Source: CAYTKU01 sp964550845 (GTDB lineage Bacteria > Patescibacteriota > Patescibacteriia > Magasanikbacterales > UBA922). From it: a stretch of 64,000 nucleotides of DNA. The stretch lies in contig CAZKAD010000001.1 in NCBI GenBank assembly GCA_964550845.1, positions 1 to 64,000 of the forward strand, in the 5' to 3' direction. The notes under the pieces are model-generated. The model searched no databases and had not been told where the DNA came from. It saw nothing but the letters and a program-made list of their open reading frames with translations. Both the position numbers and the translations under genes were made by a program. Within the stretch, counting starts at the first letter, position 1; each line of letters begins with the position of its first letter. Shown piece after piece: positions 16,564 to 24,164 of this stretch.

Positions 16564-17181
16564 TTAATCTTTCTTGTTGTACAACAGCTCGATCGGATCA
16601 ATTACTCCCTTCACAGTTCCCTTGACAAATTCATATCCATCAACTTCTCGAATGTTCAGATTAAGCTCTTTTTTCTCCATAATCTGAAGATGAAGATGTG
16701 GAAACCATCCTCCATTTTTATCCGATGAAGCTATTTCTCCGAGTATTTCTCCAGTTTTAATTTGCTGATTAATCGATAAAGTAGTGTTCATCAAATGACC
16801 ATAAAGATAGCAATACTTCTCATCTTCAATGATGATCTTTGTGCCCCATCCATTGAACGGAGTTGTATCAACGAGAATGTCAAGAACATCTCCACCCGAA
16901 ATAGAGGCGACTTTGTCACCTGGAGATAGGTTATTAAAATCAACTCCAAGATGAATCATTTGATTATCTCCTTCAAATCCTTCCCAAAGCAGACTTCTAT
17001 CTTCTCGAAAACCTCCAAATGTATAATAAGATCCATTGTTTGAGACTTTCGACAGGAGTTGATTTTGTCCGTCAATAGTTTTCATGTCAAATTTTGTCTC
17101 TCGAAATTCTTGATCAAGATTAACTTGTTTCCATTGCTTCGAATGATCGATGGAAGGGAAAAGTTTCTGGATTCGAAACAT
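16564..17181 (-). CDS. M23-family (lysostaphin-like) metallopeptidase
   Basis: 205 residues from the ATG at 17181 (MFRIQKLF). It has the full M23 zinc pattern: His77 and Asp81 in HLGVDF, then His129 in YLYGHL, and His162/His164 in HLHLQIM, with the lipoyl-like strands in between (VASISGGDVLD, GEILGEI). M23 enzymes cut glycine-containing peptides, usually in bacterial peptidoglycan. No signal peptide is seen. In a virus of a bacteria-eating protist it could act on bacteria or on virion or host proteins; this is inference. Probably of bacterial origin. Confidence 0.82.
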   Translation of the reverse strand: MFRIQKLFPSIDHSKQWKQVNLDQEFRETKFDMKTIDGQNQLLSKVSNNGSYYTFGGFREDRSLLWEGFEGDNQMIHLGVDFNNLSPGDKVASISGGDVLDILVDTTPFNGWGTKIIIEDEKYCYLYGHLMNTTLSINQQIKTGEILGEIASSDKNGGWFPHLHLQIMEKKELNLNIREVDGYEFVKGTVKGVIDPIELLYNKKD

Positions 17182-17483
17182 CGTTCGTTTTTTGTGTAGA
17201 CAAAATGATGGATCATTCAATTTTAATGAAGTAATTGAATTGAATTGAATGAAATAATTGAATTGAATGAAGTAATTGAATTGAATGAAGTAATTGAAAT
17301 TGAATGAAATAATTGAATTGAATGAAGTAATTGAATTGAATGAAGTAATTGAATTGAATGAAGTAATTGAATTCGACTTCTTCGAATTCAAAAGCTTATA
17401 ATTTTCAAATTGAAATTGGAAAAGTTTCCATCTCGAATTCAATGAAGTAATTTAATGAATTGAATTCGAGAAATCAAAAAAGT
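17182..17483. repeat. AT-rich GAATTGAATGAAGTAATT tandem repeats
   Basis: A 302-bp spacer. About 17221-17375 is made of 17-19 bp units (GAATTGAATGAAGTAATT and variants with AAATAATT). No stop interrupts the minus strand reading frame through it, which gives an artificial upstream extension of the M23 gene rich in Asn, Ser, Ile and Phe. The rest is AT-rich without further features. Confidence 0.85.
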
Positions 17484-19199
17484 TCAAATCCCATTCATAT
17501 CTCGAAGTAGACCGAGAATCTTCCACAAAGCTTCACAATCGAGTTGATTATACTTGACAATTTCTCTCATTTCTGGAGTTGGTTGATAACGTTGGTATTG
17601 TGTGTAGTGATTAACCGCGTGGACAGCTGCAGTGAGACCATCTTTCACTTCACCTTGATATGAAAGTCCGATTGTTGTTGATAAAGCTTTCACAATTGAT
17701 TTGAGTGAAAAATTAAACGCTCCTTTCACTGCAATTGGTTCTTGTTTGAATACAAACAAAAGATCAGTCCATCGGTCTCGAATATGAAATTGAGGATCAT
17801 TGTACTTTCGATGGCGAATACAAAAGTTTTCCCAAATATGGAATTCGGCATCGGCCCAGTGATATAATTCACTATCATCTCCAATTAATTGGAGAAATTC
17901 CCGAGCCATTTTCATTTCACTTTCATCAGAGAGACTTTCAAGAACGAAAGTTTCACATCTCCAATGTTCTTCAAGATCGAGATCGTATTCGATCCATCCG
18001 GCGCTAATCATAAAAATTCTTTCTTCACCAAGAAATTCTGGAATAGTCTCAAAATCGACAAAGAATTCTTTTTGATTGACTCGTTGGATGGCTTTAATCA
18101 TCTTCGTCATTTTTAGAGGTAAAATTAAATCATTGCCACGATTCACCTCAAGAATTGCATCTAATACTTTGGCTCGATCTCCCTTGAATCCGACTGTTTG
18201 TGAAGTAAAGTTTTCATCTTTCCAACTTTTAATTCCTTGTTGAAAAGCTTTTTGTCTTTCTTTCAGTCCACAGTACCAGAGAGAAGTAATTTCGCCAAGT
18301 GCTTCGGCAAATCCAGCTTTGAATGAGTTTTCTCCATGAGCCTTCATATTTGGATACAATTCCGGATGTTCTTCGAGATCTTCAAGCCAATCTTGTCCGT
18401 TTTTTCGACATTCTCGAACCCATTCGACTCCATTTTCAACTGCAGTTGGGACATGTTTATCACGATCGGTGAAATCAACTCGACCCATCTTTTCAAACGA
18501 TTCGTAATAGTATGTTTCTCCTTTCGTGGTTTGTTTTGCGGCTCGACCAAGCAAACAAGCAAACGGAACCACCGGAAGACCAATGTTCTCGGATATTTCT
18601 CGTATAATTGAATGATAGATATAAAGTTGTCCCTTATAAGCGGGCAGATGTCCGCTGTTTACCATATGAATTCCATCTGCTGACAATGGAAGGGTCATAA
18701 ATTTGACGTCGATAATCAAATATCCATGCTTATATTGCTCGATTTCTTCGGGAGTCAAACAATCTGGGACAATTTGGTTTACATCTTCAACTCGAATTAA
18801 CAAATCAGGAACTCCGTAAAACTTTAAGGTTGAGGAATAAACACTTGGAGAAAAGAGAACTACTTTTTGTTCAATCATTGCTCGACGAACATCATCAATC
18901 ATTTCTCGGTGATATTGATTTGGGAATGAAGCAACCGGTTGATTGCGGATCTTACTCTCGAGTAGAGAGAAAATTGTCTTTTCAAATTCTTTGCCCGAAT
19001 TCATTAAAGTTTCGAGAAAAAGTCCGCGTTCACCAATTTGTTCTGGTGAATGAATCTTAATCCATTCTTGAAGATGGTCATTGAGAAGAATGTTATACAG
19101 TGCTGTCCCAGAAATCCATTCACTCTTTGTTTTGGGTTTCTTAACCGGTTCTTCTCCGACAACTTTTTGTTCAAGGTCTGATGATTGACGACGCTTCAT
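17484..19199 (-). CDS. RecB-like nuclease fused to RNase H-fold exonuclease
   Basis: 571 residues. The N-terminal half has a PD-(D/E)XK core: GVPDLLIRV near residue 128, then YLIIDVKF about 35 residues on, giving D...DxK. The C-terminal half begins FFVDFETIPEF near residue 370 (the DxE of DEDD exonucleases) and ends with YNQLDCEALWKIL (YNxxD), as in YprB/TM0106-type RNase H-like domains. This two-domain order is that of the TM0106 family of putative nucleases, found in bacteria and in some giant viruses. A role in DNA repair or recombination is likely but not shown. Confidence 0.78.
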   Translation of the reverse strand: MKRRQSSDLEQKVVGEEPVKKPKTKSEWISGTALYNILLNDHLQEWIKIHSPEQIGERGLFLETLMNSGKEFEKTIFSLLESKIRNQPVASFPNQYHREMIDDVRRAMIEQKVVLFSPSVYSSTLKFYGVPDLLIRVEDVNQIVPDCLTPEEIEQYKHGYLIIDVKFMTLPLSADGIHMVNSGHLPAYKGQLYIYHSIIREISENIGLPVVPFACLLGRAAKQTTKGETYYYESFEKMGRVDFTDRDKHVPTAVENGVEWVRECRKNGQDWLEDLEEHPELYPNMKAHGENSFKAGFAEALGEITSLWYCGLKERQKAFQQGIKSWKDENFTSQTVGFKGDRAKVLDAILEVNRGNDLILPLKMTKMIKAIQRVNQKEFFVDFETIPEFLGEERIFMISAGWIEYDLDLEEHWRCETFVLESLSDESEMKMAREFLQLIGDDSELYHWADAEFHIWENFCIRHRKYNDPQFHIRDRWTDLLFVFKQEPIAVKGAFNFSLKSIVKALSTTIGLSYQGEVKDGLTAAVHAVNHYTQYQRYQPTPEMREIVKYNQLDCEALWKILGLLRDMNGI

Positions 19200-19261
19200 C
19201 TTTATTCTTCAAGAAGATGTTTAACCCAAGAAAATATAATTTCAATCTGGAACTCTTTCCG

Positions 19262-19465
19262 CTCAGTTAAACGTTCTTCAAAGAACNNNNNNNNNNNNNN
19301 NNNNNNNNNNNNNNNNNNNNNNNNNNNNNNNNNNNNNNNNNNNNNNNNNNNNNNNNNNNNNNNNNNNNNNNNNNNNNNNNNNNNNNTGGTTAAACGTTCT
19401 TCAAAGAACTGGTTAAACGTTCTTCAAAGAACTGGTTAAACGTTCTTCAAAGAACTGGTTAAACA
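19262..19465. repeat. 23-bp hairpin tandem repeat containing an assembly gap
   Basis: Copies of GGTTAAACGTTCTTCAAAGA plus ACT, with stem GTTCTT/AAGAAC. One copy is seen before and three after a run of exactly 100 N (19287-19386). The true copy number is therefore unknown. This unit is one of the TTAAAC-type hairpin family. Confidence 0.9.
19287..19386. other. Assembly gap (100 N)
   Basis: A run of exactly 100 N, the usual placeholder for a scaffold join of unknown size. It falls within the tandem repeat, which is the likely cause. Confidence 0.97.
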
Positions 19466-19486
19466 TCTTCAATAAATAAGTAAATA

Positions 19487-20269
19487 ATGAGTGCGCATTC
19501 GAACATAGTTAAAAATGCCCGACTCGAACTCAACGAAGCATGCCAACTCAATGGGATAAAATACCCAATCTTCGAGTCATCTAAAATTAAAGGTCAATGG
19601 CAGTCTTATTGCCATTTTCAAGGAAGACATCTTTCAAGCATGCTTGCTGAAAGAAAAAAAGATGCTGAAGAAAATTTGGCTGGTCTTTGTCTTCAGGTAT
19701 TGAATCAATCAATTCGACAGGGTTTTATTGGTTCGGAAGATTCGGAAAGTAAAGTTTCACAAACTGATTCGAGTGATGATGAAAAAAGTTTCCATCGCCA
19801 AAGAACACCTCGATGTAGACCATCCTCATATAATCATATTTTAGATCAACTTGAAAAAATCAAATCCCAAATGTCAAGAGTAACAGAAGAAAAAATTGTC
19901 TTTCCAAACAATCCACTTGATACAGATTTGATTAGACATATTCAATCCAATTGTCAAGCTAAAAAGATAGTATTTATTCATACTCCGAAGAGACCGAATT
20001 TACTCACTCCTGTTTCCGAATATGATATTTCTATTTATTTGACAGATTCCTCTAATACGGAACAAAACGAAATCGAGTTTATTACAACACTCACATATGA
20101 AGGAAGAAAAGCAGTTTTTGTGATGCCTTGTCGAAATGGAGAAGAAAAATACGTGACTTCAATATGGATGAATGTTTTTCTTCAACTCGGATCAAGAATT
20201 GTAGACGTGCTGGCAGATGAATATGCTTCAGATTTCTTCGATGTACCTATAACTGTCCATCAACACTAA
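19487..20269 (+). CDS. Putative double-stranded RNA-binding domain protein
   Basis: 260 residues. Residues 8-72 resemble a dsRBD: ARLELNEACQLNGIKYPIF (helix 1 with LNE), beta strands around GQWQSYCHFQGR, and the final helix RKKDAEENLAGLCLQVL, matching the KKxAExxAA signature. A Ser/Asp/Glu-rich linker follows (residues 85-105), then a C-terminal alpha/beta region without assignment. Viral dsRBD proteins often block RNA interference or RNA sensing, or join RNase III activity; no RNase III domain is seen here. Confidence 0.55.
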   Translation: MSAHSNIVKNARLELNEACQLNGIKYPIFESSKIKGQWQSYCHFQGRHLSSMLAERKKDAEENLAGLCLQVLNQSIRQGFIGSEDSESKVSQTDSSDDEKSFHRQRTPRCRPSSYNHILDQLEKIKSQMSRVTEEKIVFPNNPLDTDLIRHIQSNCQAKKIVFIHTPKRPNLLTPVSEYDISIYLTDSSNTEQNEIEFITTLTYEGRKAVFVMPCRNGEEKYVTSIWMNVFLQLGSRIVDVLADEYASDFFDVPITVHQH

Positions 20270-20277
20270 GTCTAAGA

Positions 20278-21132
20278 CTAAGTCATTGAAATTTCTCCTT
20301 GTTGTATCATAAATGTATAGAGTTGTGACATTCTTTCGAAATATTTTGGATCTGGAGGTAACTTATAGTAAATCATTGTTCGAAGATCTTCATCGTTCAA
20401 AGCTCCATCAACCAATCCATTTTCACCTTTCTTTCCGATGACTTTTGAGTCATCGAAAATCATTCCTGACCATTTATGTTCCTTTTGTTTAAAAGAATTG
20501 ATCATTAGTGTATAAGTTGATGTATCAATTGAAAGTTCTTGAATAATATGAATTCGACAGTAACTTTGACTTGGACTGAAATCAGATAATGGCTGTCCAC
20601 AAGGTTTTCCATGAAGAAGATAACAACAAGACTTCTTCTTGTGTCGCGCACAAAAGCTTTCACCGACACAAGTTTTGGCACCACATGGCTGATTTGCACG
20701 AGCACCAGATTTAATAATCATTTCACAGGTACCGCCATAAGTTTTTTGTTCAACTACCCCTCCGTGGCGCCCACATTTACCGTTTGCAACTACCGGTTTC
20801 ATACACATTGATCCTTTCCTCGATCCAGATTTTAATAGTTCGGTACAAAATGATCCAGTAAGTTTCTTTTCTTCGACAGATTTTACAGATTCTTCTGTTT
20901 TCGTATGTACGTTTAAGGAATCAATTGGAGTGGTAACAGGAAACGAATCCTTTGAAGAATAGCTCGATGTTGAAATGTCTTCTTCAAACTGAACAATTCT
21001 CTTCTCAATGGCAGCACGAATAAAAGGCAAACTTCCTTTTTGATCTTCTGGAAGAGAAGATGTTAATTCTTGCATCAGATTATACAGGACTTTGTTGACA
21101 TATCTTTGTATTGCATCTTGAACTTCGTTCAT
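20278..21132 (-). CDS. Protein with repeated Cys3-His motifs
   Basis: 284 residues. Residues 1-35 are helical, 35-90 Ser/Thr-rich. From residue 92 there are two copies of a CxxxLKSGxRxxxxC motif followed by CGRH or CARH, and then a third variant (CCYLLHGKPCGQ ending CRIH). Each looks like a small Cys3-His zinc-binding module. The same module occurs twice in the gene at 51991. The C-terminal 80 residues are a separate unknown region. The function is unknown; repeated Cys/His modules suggest binding to nucleic acid or protein. Confidence 0.75.
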   Translation of the reverse strand: MNEVQDAIQRYVNKVLYNLMQELTSSLPEDQKGSLPFIRAAIEKRIVQFEEDISTSSYSSKDSFPVTTPIDSLNVHTKTEESVKSVEEKKLTGSFCTELLKSGSRKGSMCMKPVVANGKCGRHGGVVEQKTYGGTCEMIIKSGARANQPCGAKTCVGESFCARHKKKSCCYLLHGKPCGQPLSDFSPSQSYCRIHIIQELSIDTSTYTLMINSFKQKEHKWSGMIFDDSKVIGKKGENGLVDGALNDEDLRTMIYYKLPPDPKYFERMSQLYTFMIQQGEISMT

Positions 21133-21170
21133 TTTTAACGTCCCTCAGGGATTAATTAAACAATAACTTA
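21130..21170. repeat. TTAAAC-type hairpin element
   Basis: ACGTCCCTCAGGGATTAATT with a TCCCT/AGGGA stem between divergent genes, followed by AAAC. Confidence 0.6.
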
Positions 21171-21244
21171 TAATTGATAAAGAGTTCTGCAAAGTGAAAA
21201 TCAATTTTTATCGATTCTTCGTTAATCACTTGAAGAGACGTTTA

Positions 21245-21751
21245 ATGATCTTACTTCTTGTCGGATTTGCGATTAGTTTTGGAGCAGGCTTTTTCTTTAC
21301 TGATTTGAAAAGGTTGTATTCAGTCGCCTCTTCGGTAAGCGAGAATCCTCTCTCACAGTCATGTATATGGTTAAAAACACTCGCAATTGGTAAGATGATG
21401 TCAATAGTCAAATACTTTCGAGAGCAATTTCCCTCGGTGAAGAAAATGAAATCCCATCTCGAGGTCACATACTTTTGGAACGGAAAAATGTTTTGTGTTC
21501 ATGTACCAATTCGAATGCAATCAAAATTGCTGAATATTAAAAATCAAGCAGATCAAGACATAACTGAAGAAGTTCGAAAATACCTTGGCCCGCATGAAGA
21601 TTTTCATGGCTCTTTACATCATCTGCAAAAAGTTTTTACCGAGCATGGTATGATTACACTCACTATGCTAAATGGAAAAGTTGAACTTCGGAACTTGGAC
21701 GATTTTCATAATTACTTTTTTGGTCTTCATAAGACTTATGTCAAAAACTGA
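21245..21751 (+). CDS. Membrane-anchored uncharacterised protein
   Basis: 168 residues from the ATG at 21245; a longer version would need a GTG start. Residues 1-20 form a hydrophobic anchor (MILLLVGFAISFGAGFFF), followed by a soluble domain of about 145 residues. No catalytic motif. The next gene begins 49 bp downstream. Confidence 0.65.
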   Translation: MILLLVGFAISFGAGFFFTDLKRLYSVASSVSENPLSQSCIWLKTLAIGKMMSIVKYFREQFPSVKKMKSHLEVTYFWNGKMFCVHVPIRMQSKLLNIKNQADQDITEEVRKYLGPHEDFHGSLHHLQKVFTEHGMITLTMLNGKVELRNLDDFHNYFFGLHKTYVKN

Positions 21752-21800
21752 TATTTTACTCCATCAAATAAGACTTTATCATTACCATTACAATAGAAAA

Positions 21801-22763
21801 ATGTCAATTAACTTCGAAATCTGGGAAGATAAAGTCTTATTAGTTGAAGACTTCAATAACGATCTAAATCTTTTCTTGATTGATTTTAATCAATTGACTT
21901 TCAGGAATGTAATTTCTTTTTTCTCAATTGCCATTGATGGTTATCTGCTTATTTTAACTCGGAAAAAGGTCTTTTTGCTTGATCGGAATATTCAAAGGGT
22001 GCAAAAACTTGATGTATATATTAATCATGCAATTAAATATGAACGAGGAATTGCAATTATTGAACATATAGCAGGTTCAAGTTTGTTCCATTATTTTAGT
22101 TTTGATCCAGCAAAAGATAATTTTTTGATTCGAGAGCCTTTCTTCACAGGATCTCTCGACGCAAAAACATACAACATTGTTGCTCGTGGGAACGAACTGA
22201 TTCATTCTTATAAGCATGGGATCAATAGTATTGCACCAAACGGAAAGGATTACAAATTCAAGACTCTGTTTCCTTTTTTCGAAATTCTTAATCAACTCTT
22301 TGAATATAACGGATATATTTATTCATCTTCGTTTAAGCGCGATTTGTTTAAAATAAATGATATCGATCCAAATAAAACTCAGGTAACTTTGTTTCATTCC
22401 ATCTTGAAACCGGAAACTATTTTTCAAGATCGAAATTGGCTCATTTTAATCACATACGAAGGAATTCAAATTTTTGATATGGAAACAGAGACAATTTTTT
22501 GGCAATCTTCTTACTCACATCTTGATCAAAATATGTTACGTAATTCGGTCTACAAAAAGGGATTTGTCTGCCATTATGATACACATGGCACAAGTGTTCA
22601 AGTTTCGAAGTTAACCAATGCAATTGTCCCGATTGGCTTTCTTACTTTAATCGCAACAGGTCTAAGTTTTGTTGGAACGTCGGTGTGGTCTTCTTTTCTG
22701 ATCAAAGATCTGTATGATCCTCGATTATTGGTGTTAATTTGGAGGATGGCTTTTTCAGATTAA
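21801..22763 (+). CDS. Beta-propeller-like protein with LYDPRLL tail
   Basis: 320 residues from the ATG at 21801 (MSINFEIWED); upstream in-frame ATGs overlap the preceding gene. The body is a series of short beta strands with recurring Phe/Tyr/Ile and Asp turns (LFLIDFN, GYLLILTRKKVFLLD, WLILITYEGIQIFD), consistent with a divergent beta-propeller. The C-terminus carries FLIKDLYDPRLLVLIWRM, the tail shared with the 59-64 kb array. It is the only clear member of that group in the middle of the window. Confidence 0.75.
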   Translation: MSINFEIWEDKVLLVEDFNNDLNLFLIDFNQLTFRNVISFFSIAIDGYLLILTRKKVFLLDRNIQRVQKLDVYINHAIKYERGIAIIEHIAGSSLFHYFSFDPAKDNFLIREPFFTGSLDAKTYNIVARGNELIHSYKHGINSIAPNGKDYKFKTLFPFFEILNQLFEYNGYIYSSSFKRDLFKINDIDPNKTQVTLFHSILKPETIFQDRNWLILITYEGIQIFDMETETIFWQSSYSHLDQNMLRNSVYKKGFVCHYDTHGTSVQVSKLTNAIVPIGFLTLIATGLSFVGTSVWSSFLIKDLYDPRLLVLIWRMAFSD

Positions 22764-22784
22764 TGTTTTCAATCTTTTCGGAGA

Positions 22785-22797
22785 TTAAAAATTGATT
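22785..22797 (+). promoter_or_regulatory. AAAATTGATT promoter-like element
   Basis: AAAAATTGATTACTTGAA directly precedes the ATG at 22805. Identical or near-identical elements lie upstream of many genes here and resemble the mimivirus early promoter AAAATTGA. Confidence 0.45.
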
Positions 22798-22804
22798 ACT
22801 TGAA

Positions 22805-23812
22805 ATGAAAATGAAAGTGAAAAGGCATCCAATGTACGATATTGGTGCAAATTTCTTTATCTCGATTTATGGGGTTTTATTTTATCTTCTTTCGGTACTT
22901 TTAGTGAAAAGGGTCGATTTTGTCGAAAATTTGTTTTGGATCTTTATAGGCAAACTCACCAATTGGCATTGGTATGCGATCGAACAAGACAAAGTTTATA
23001 CAATACTCAATATGAGCTCTTACTCTTCAATTAAAGATCCAAGACTTGAGGCTGATTTCTTTATTTCCATCGGGAAATATTTTGTTCTTTGTGGTGCTCG
23101 GATGTTTCGGGATAGTGCTCATTTGTTTATCCATCAATCTCAATATGAGAAAATTTTTCTAGCTAGATGCTCTGACAAAAAAACAGAGAAAAAACTTGGT
23201 TTGATTGAGTTGTTTTATCGAACAGGGACTATTGATCAAACAACTTACAAAAAACAATATTTTTCTGTCAAACATAATGAGTATAAATTTCAGACTGAAG
23301 TAATTGATCAAGTGTTAAAGATCTACGAACAAAAAGACAAATGTGTCTGTGTTTTTAGTGGTCCTCCTCGAGCTTGCAAATCTTACACATCTCTATTGAT
23401 CAACAAACGTTTTTCGACAAATGGAAATCATTCTTATTTTTGCGATTCATTTAATCCTACCGATCATGGGGATAATTTTTCTCTGCTATATTCGGTTGTC
23501 TCGCCGAAAAAGGAAAGTCCTTTGATTGTGATGCTGGAGGAATTTGACGCAATTCTCTTAAACTTAGACAAAGAAAGATCTTTACATCTGAATCAAAGAG
23601 TAATGGTGCAGACAAAGAAAGATTGGAATCTCTTTCTCGATAAATTTGATCGAGGGATGTATCCCCATGTCATTTTGGTAATGACAACCAACAAATCATT
23701 TGTCGAACTTGAACAATTTGACAAATCTTTTCTTCGCGAAGGGCGCGTAGATTTCAAGCACGAATTTCATCTTGAAGGGAAAAGTGTTGTCAAAATTGAT
23801 TCCCAATCTTAA
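22805..23812 (+). CDS. Membrane-anchored AAA-like ATPase with altered Walker A
   Basis: 335 residues. A hydrophobic segment at about residues 15-38 anchors the N-terminus. The C-terminal half has AAA features: GPPRACKS near residue 186 in place of GPPGTGKS, a Walker B-like LIVMLEEFDAIL near 240 and a sensor-like ILVMTTNKS near 291. The layout (membrane segment, middle domain, ATPase) recalls BCS1-type AAA proteins. The Gly just before the P-loop lysine is Cys, and the Walker B has Glu-Glu-Phe-Asp, so catalysis may be weakened. Confidence 0.68.
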   Translation: MKMKVKRHPMYDIGANFFISIYGVLFYLLSVLLVKRVDFVENLFWIFIGKLTNWHWYAIEQDKVYTILNMSSYSSIKDPRLEADFFISIGKYFVLCGARMFRDSAHLFIHQSQYEKIFLARCSDKKTEKKLGLIELFYRTGTIDQTTYKKQYFSVKHNEYKFQTEVIDQVLKIYEQKDKCVCVFSGPPRACKSYTSLLINKRFSTNGNHSYFCDSFNPTDHGDNFSLLYSVVSPKKESPLIVMLEEFDAILLNLDKERSLHLNQRVMVQTKKDWNLFLDKFDRGMYPHVILVMTTNKSFVELEQFDKSFLREGRVDFKHEFHLEGKSVVKIDSQS

Positions 23813-23830
23813 GCATCATGAATAATTGTC

Positions 23831-24073
23831 ATGCAGTGCTCTTCACGACAAGTAGATCGAATCGTACTCAAACGATTAAGAAATCTCGATCGAAGTGTCT
23901 GTTGTATTCCAAAAGAATGTTCCTTTTTTCCAGATCGAGTGTTGTACATTATGACCGATTGGAGGGGAAATATTCGCAAACAAATATGGGTATTTGCAGA
24001 TAAATTTGAATATCAAAATCGGAGATATCCGACTGTCGATAAATTACTCAAAGCAATTCATAGGGAATTATAA
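23831..24073 (+). CDS. Small uncharacterised protein
   Basis: 80 residues from the ATG at 23831 (MQCSSRQVDR). A second frame (ATG at 23818, 61 codons) overlaps it; I prefer this one because its sequence looks folded, with a basic helix and a C-terminal helix ending TVDKLLKAIHREL. It is rich in Arg, Lys and Cys. No family is recognised. Confidence 0.5.
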   Translation: MQCSSRQVDRIVLKRLRNLDRSVCCIPKECSFFPDRVLYIMTDWRGNIRKQIWVFADKFEYQNRRYPTVDKLLKAIHREL

Positions 24074-24081
24074 ACATCTTA

Positions 24082-24105
24082 TTTTTCACTCCAAGGAGTG
24101 AAAAA
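24082..24105. promoter_or_regulatory. 11-bp hairpin joined to AAAATTGA element
   Basis: TTTTTCACTCC/GGAGTGAAAAA with a two-base loop, immediately followed by AAAATTGATC, 50-60 bp upstream of the DNA polymerase ATG. The hairpin may end the upstream transcript while the element starts the next. Confidence 0.55.
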
Positions 24106-24164
24106 ATTGATCATTCTTTTTATTCTCAATTATATAAATACCTCCTTCCAATTACCGTTTAAAA

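Noticed and set aside
17182..17442. Longer M23 gene start in the repeat region
   Set aside because: The extension is coded entirely by GAATTGAATGAAGTAATT repeats and gives low-complexity Asn/Ser/Phe sequence; the ATG at 17181 gives a normal protein start.
19262..19465. CRISPR-like array
   Set aside because: The units are contiguous copies without unique spacers, in a virus genome with no cas gene nearby.
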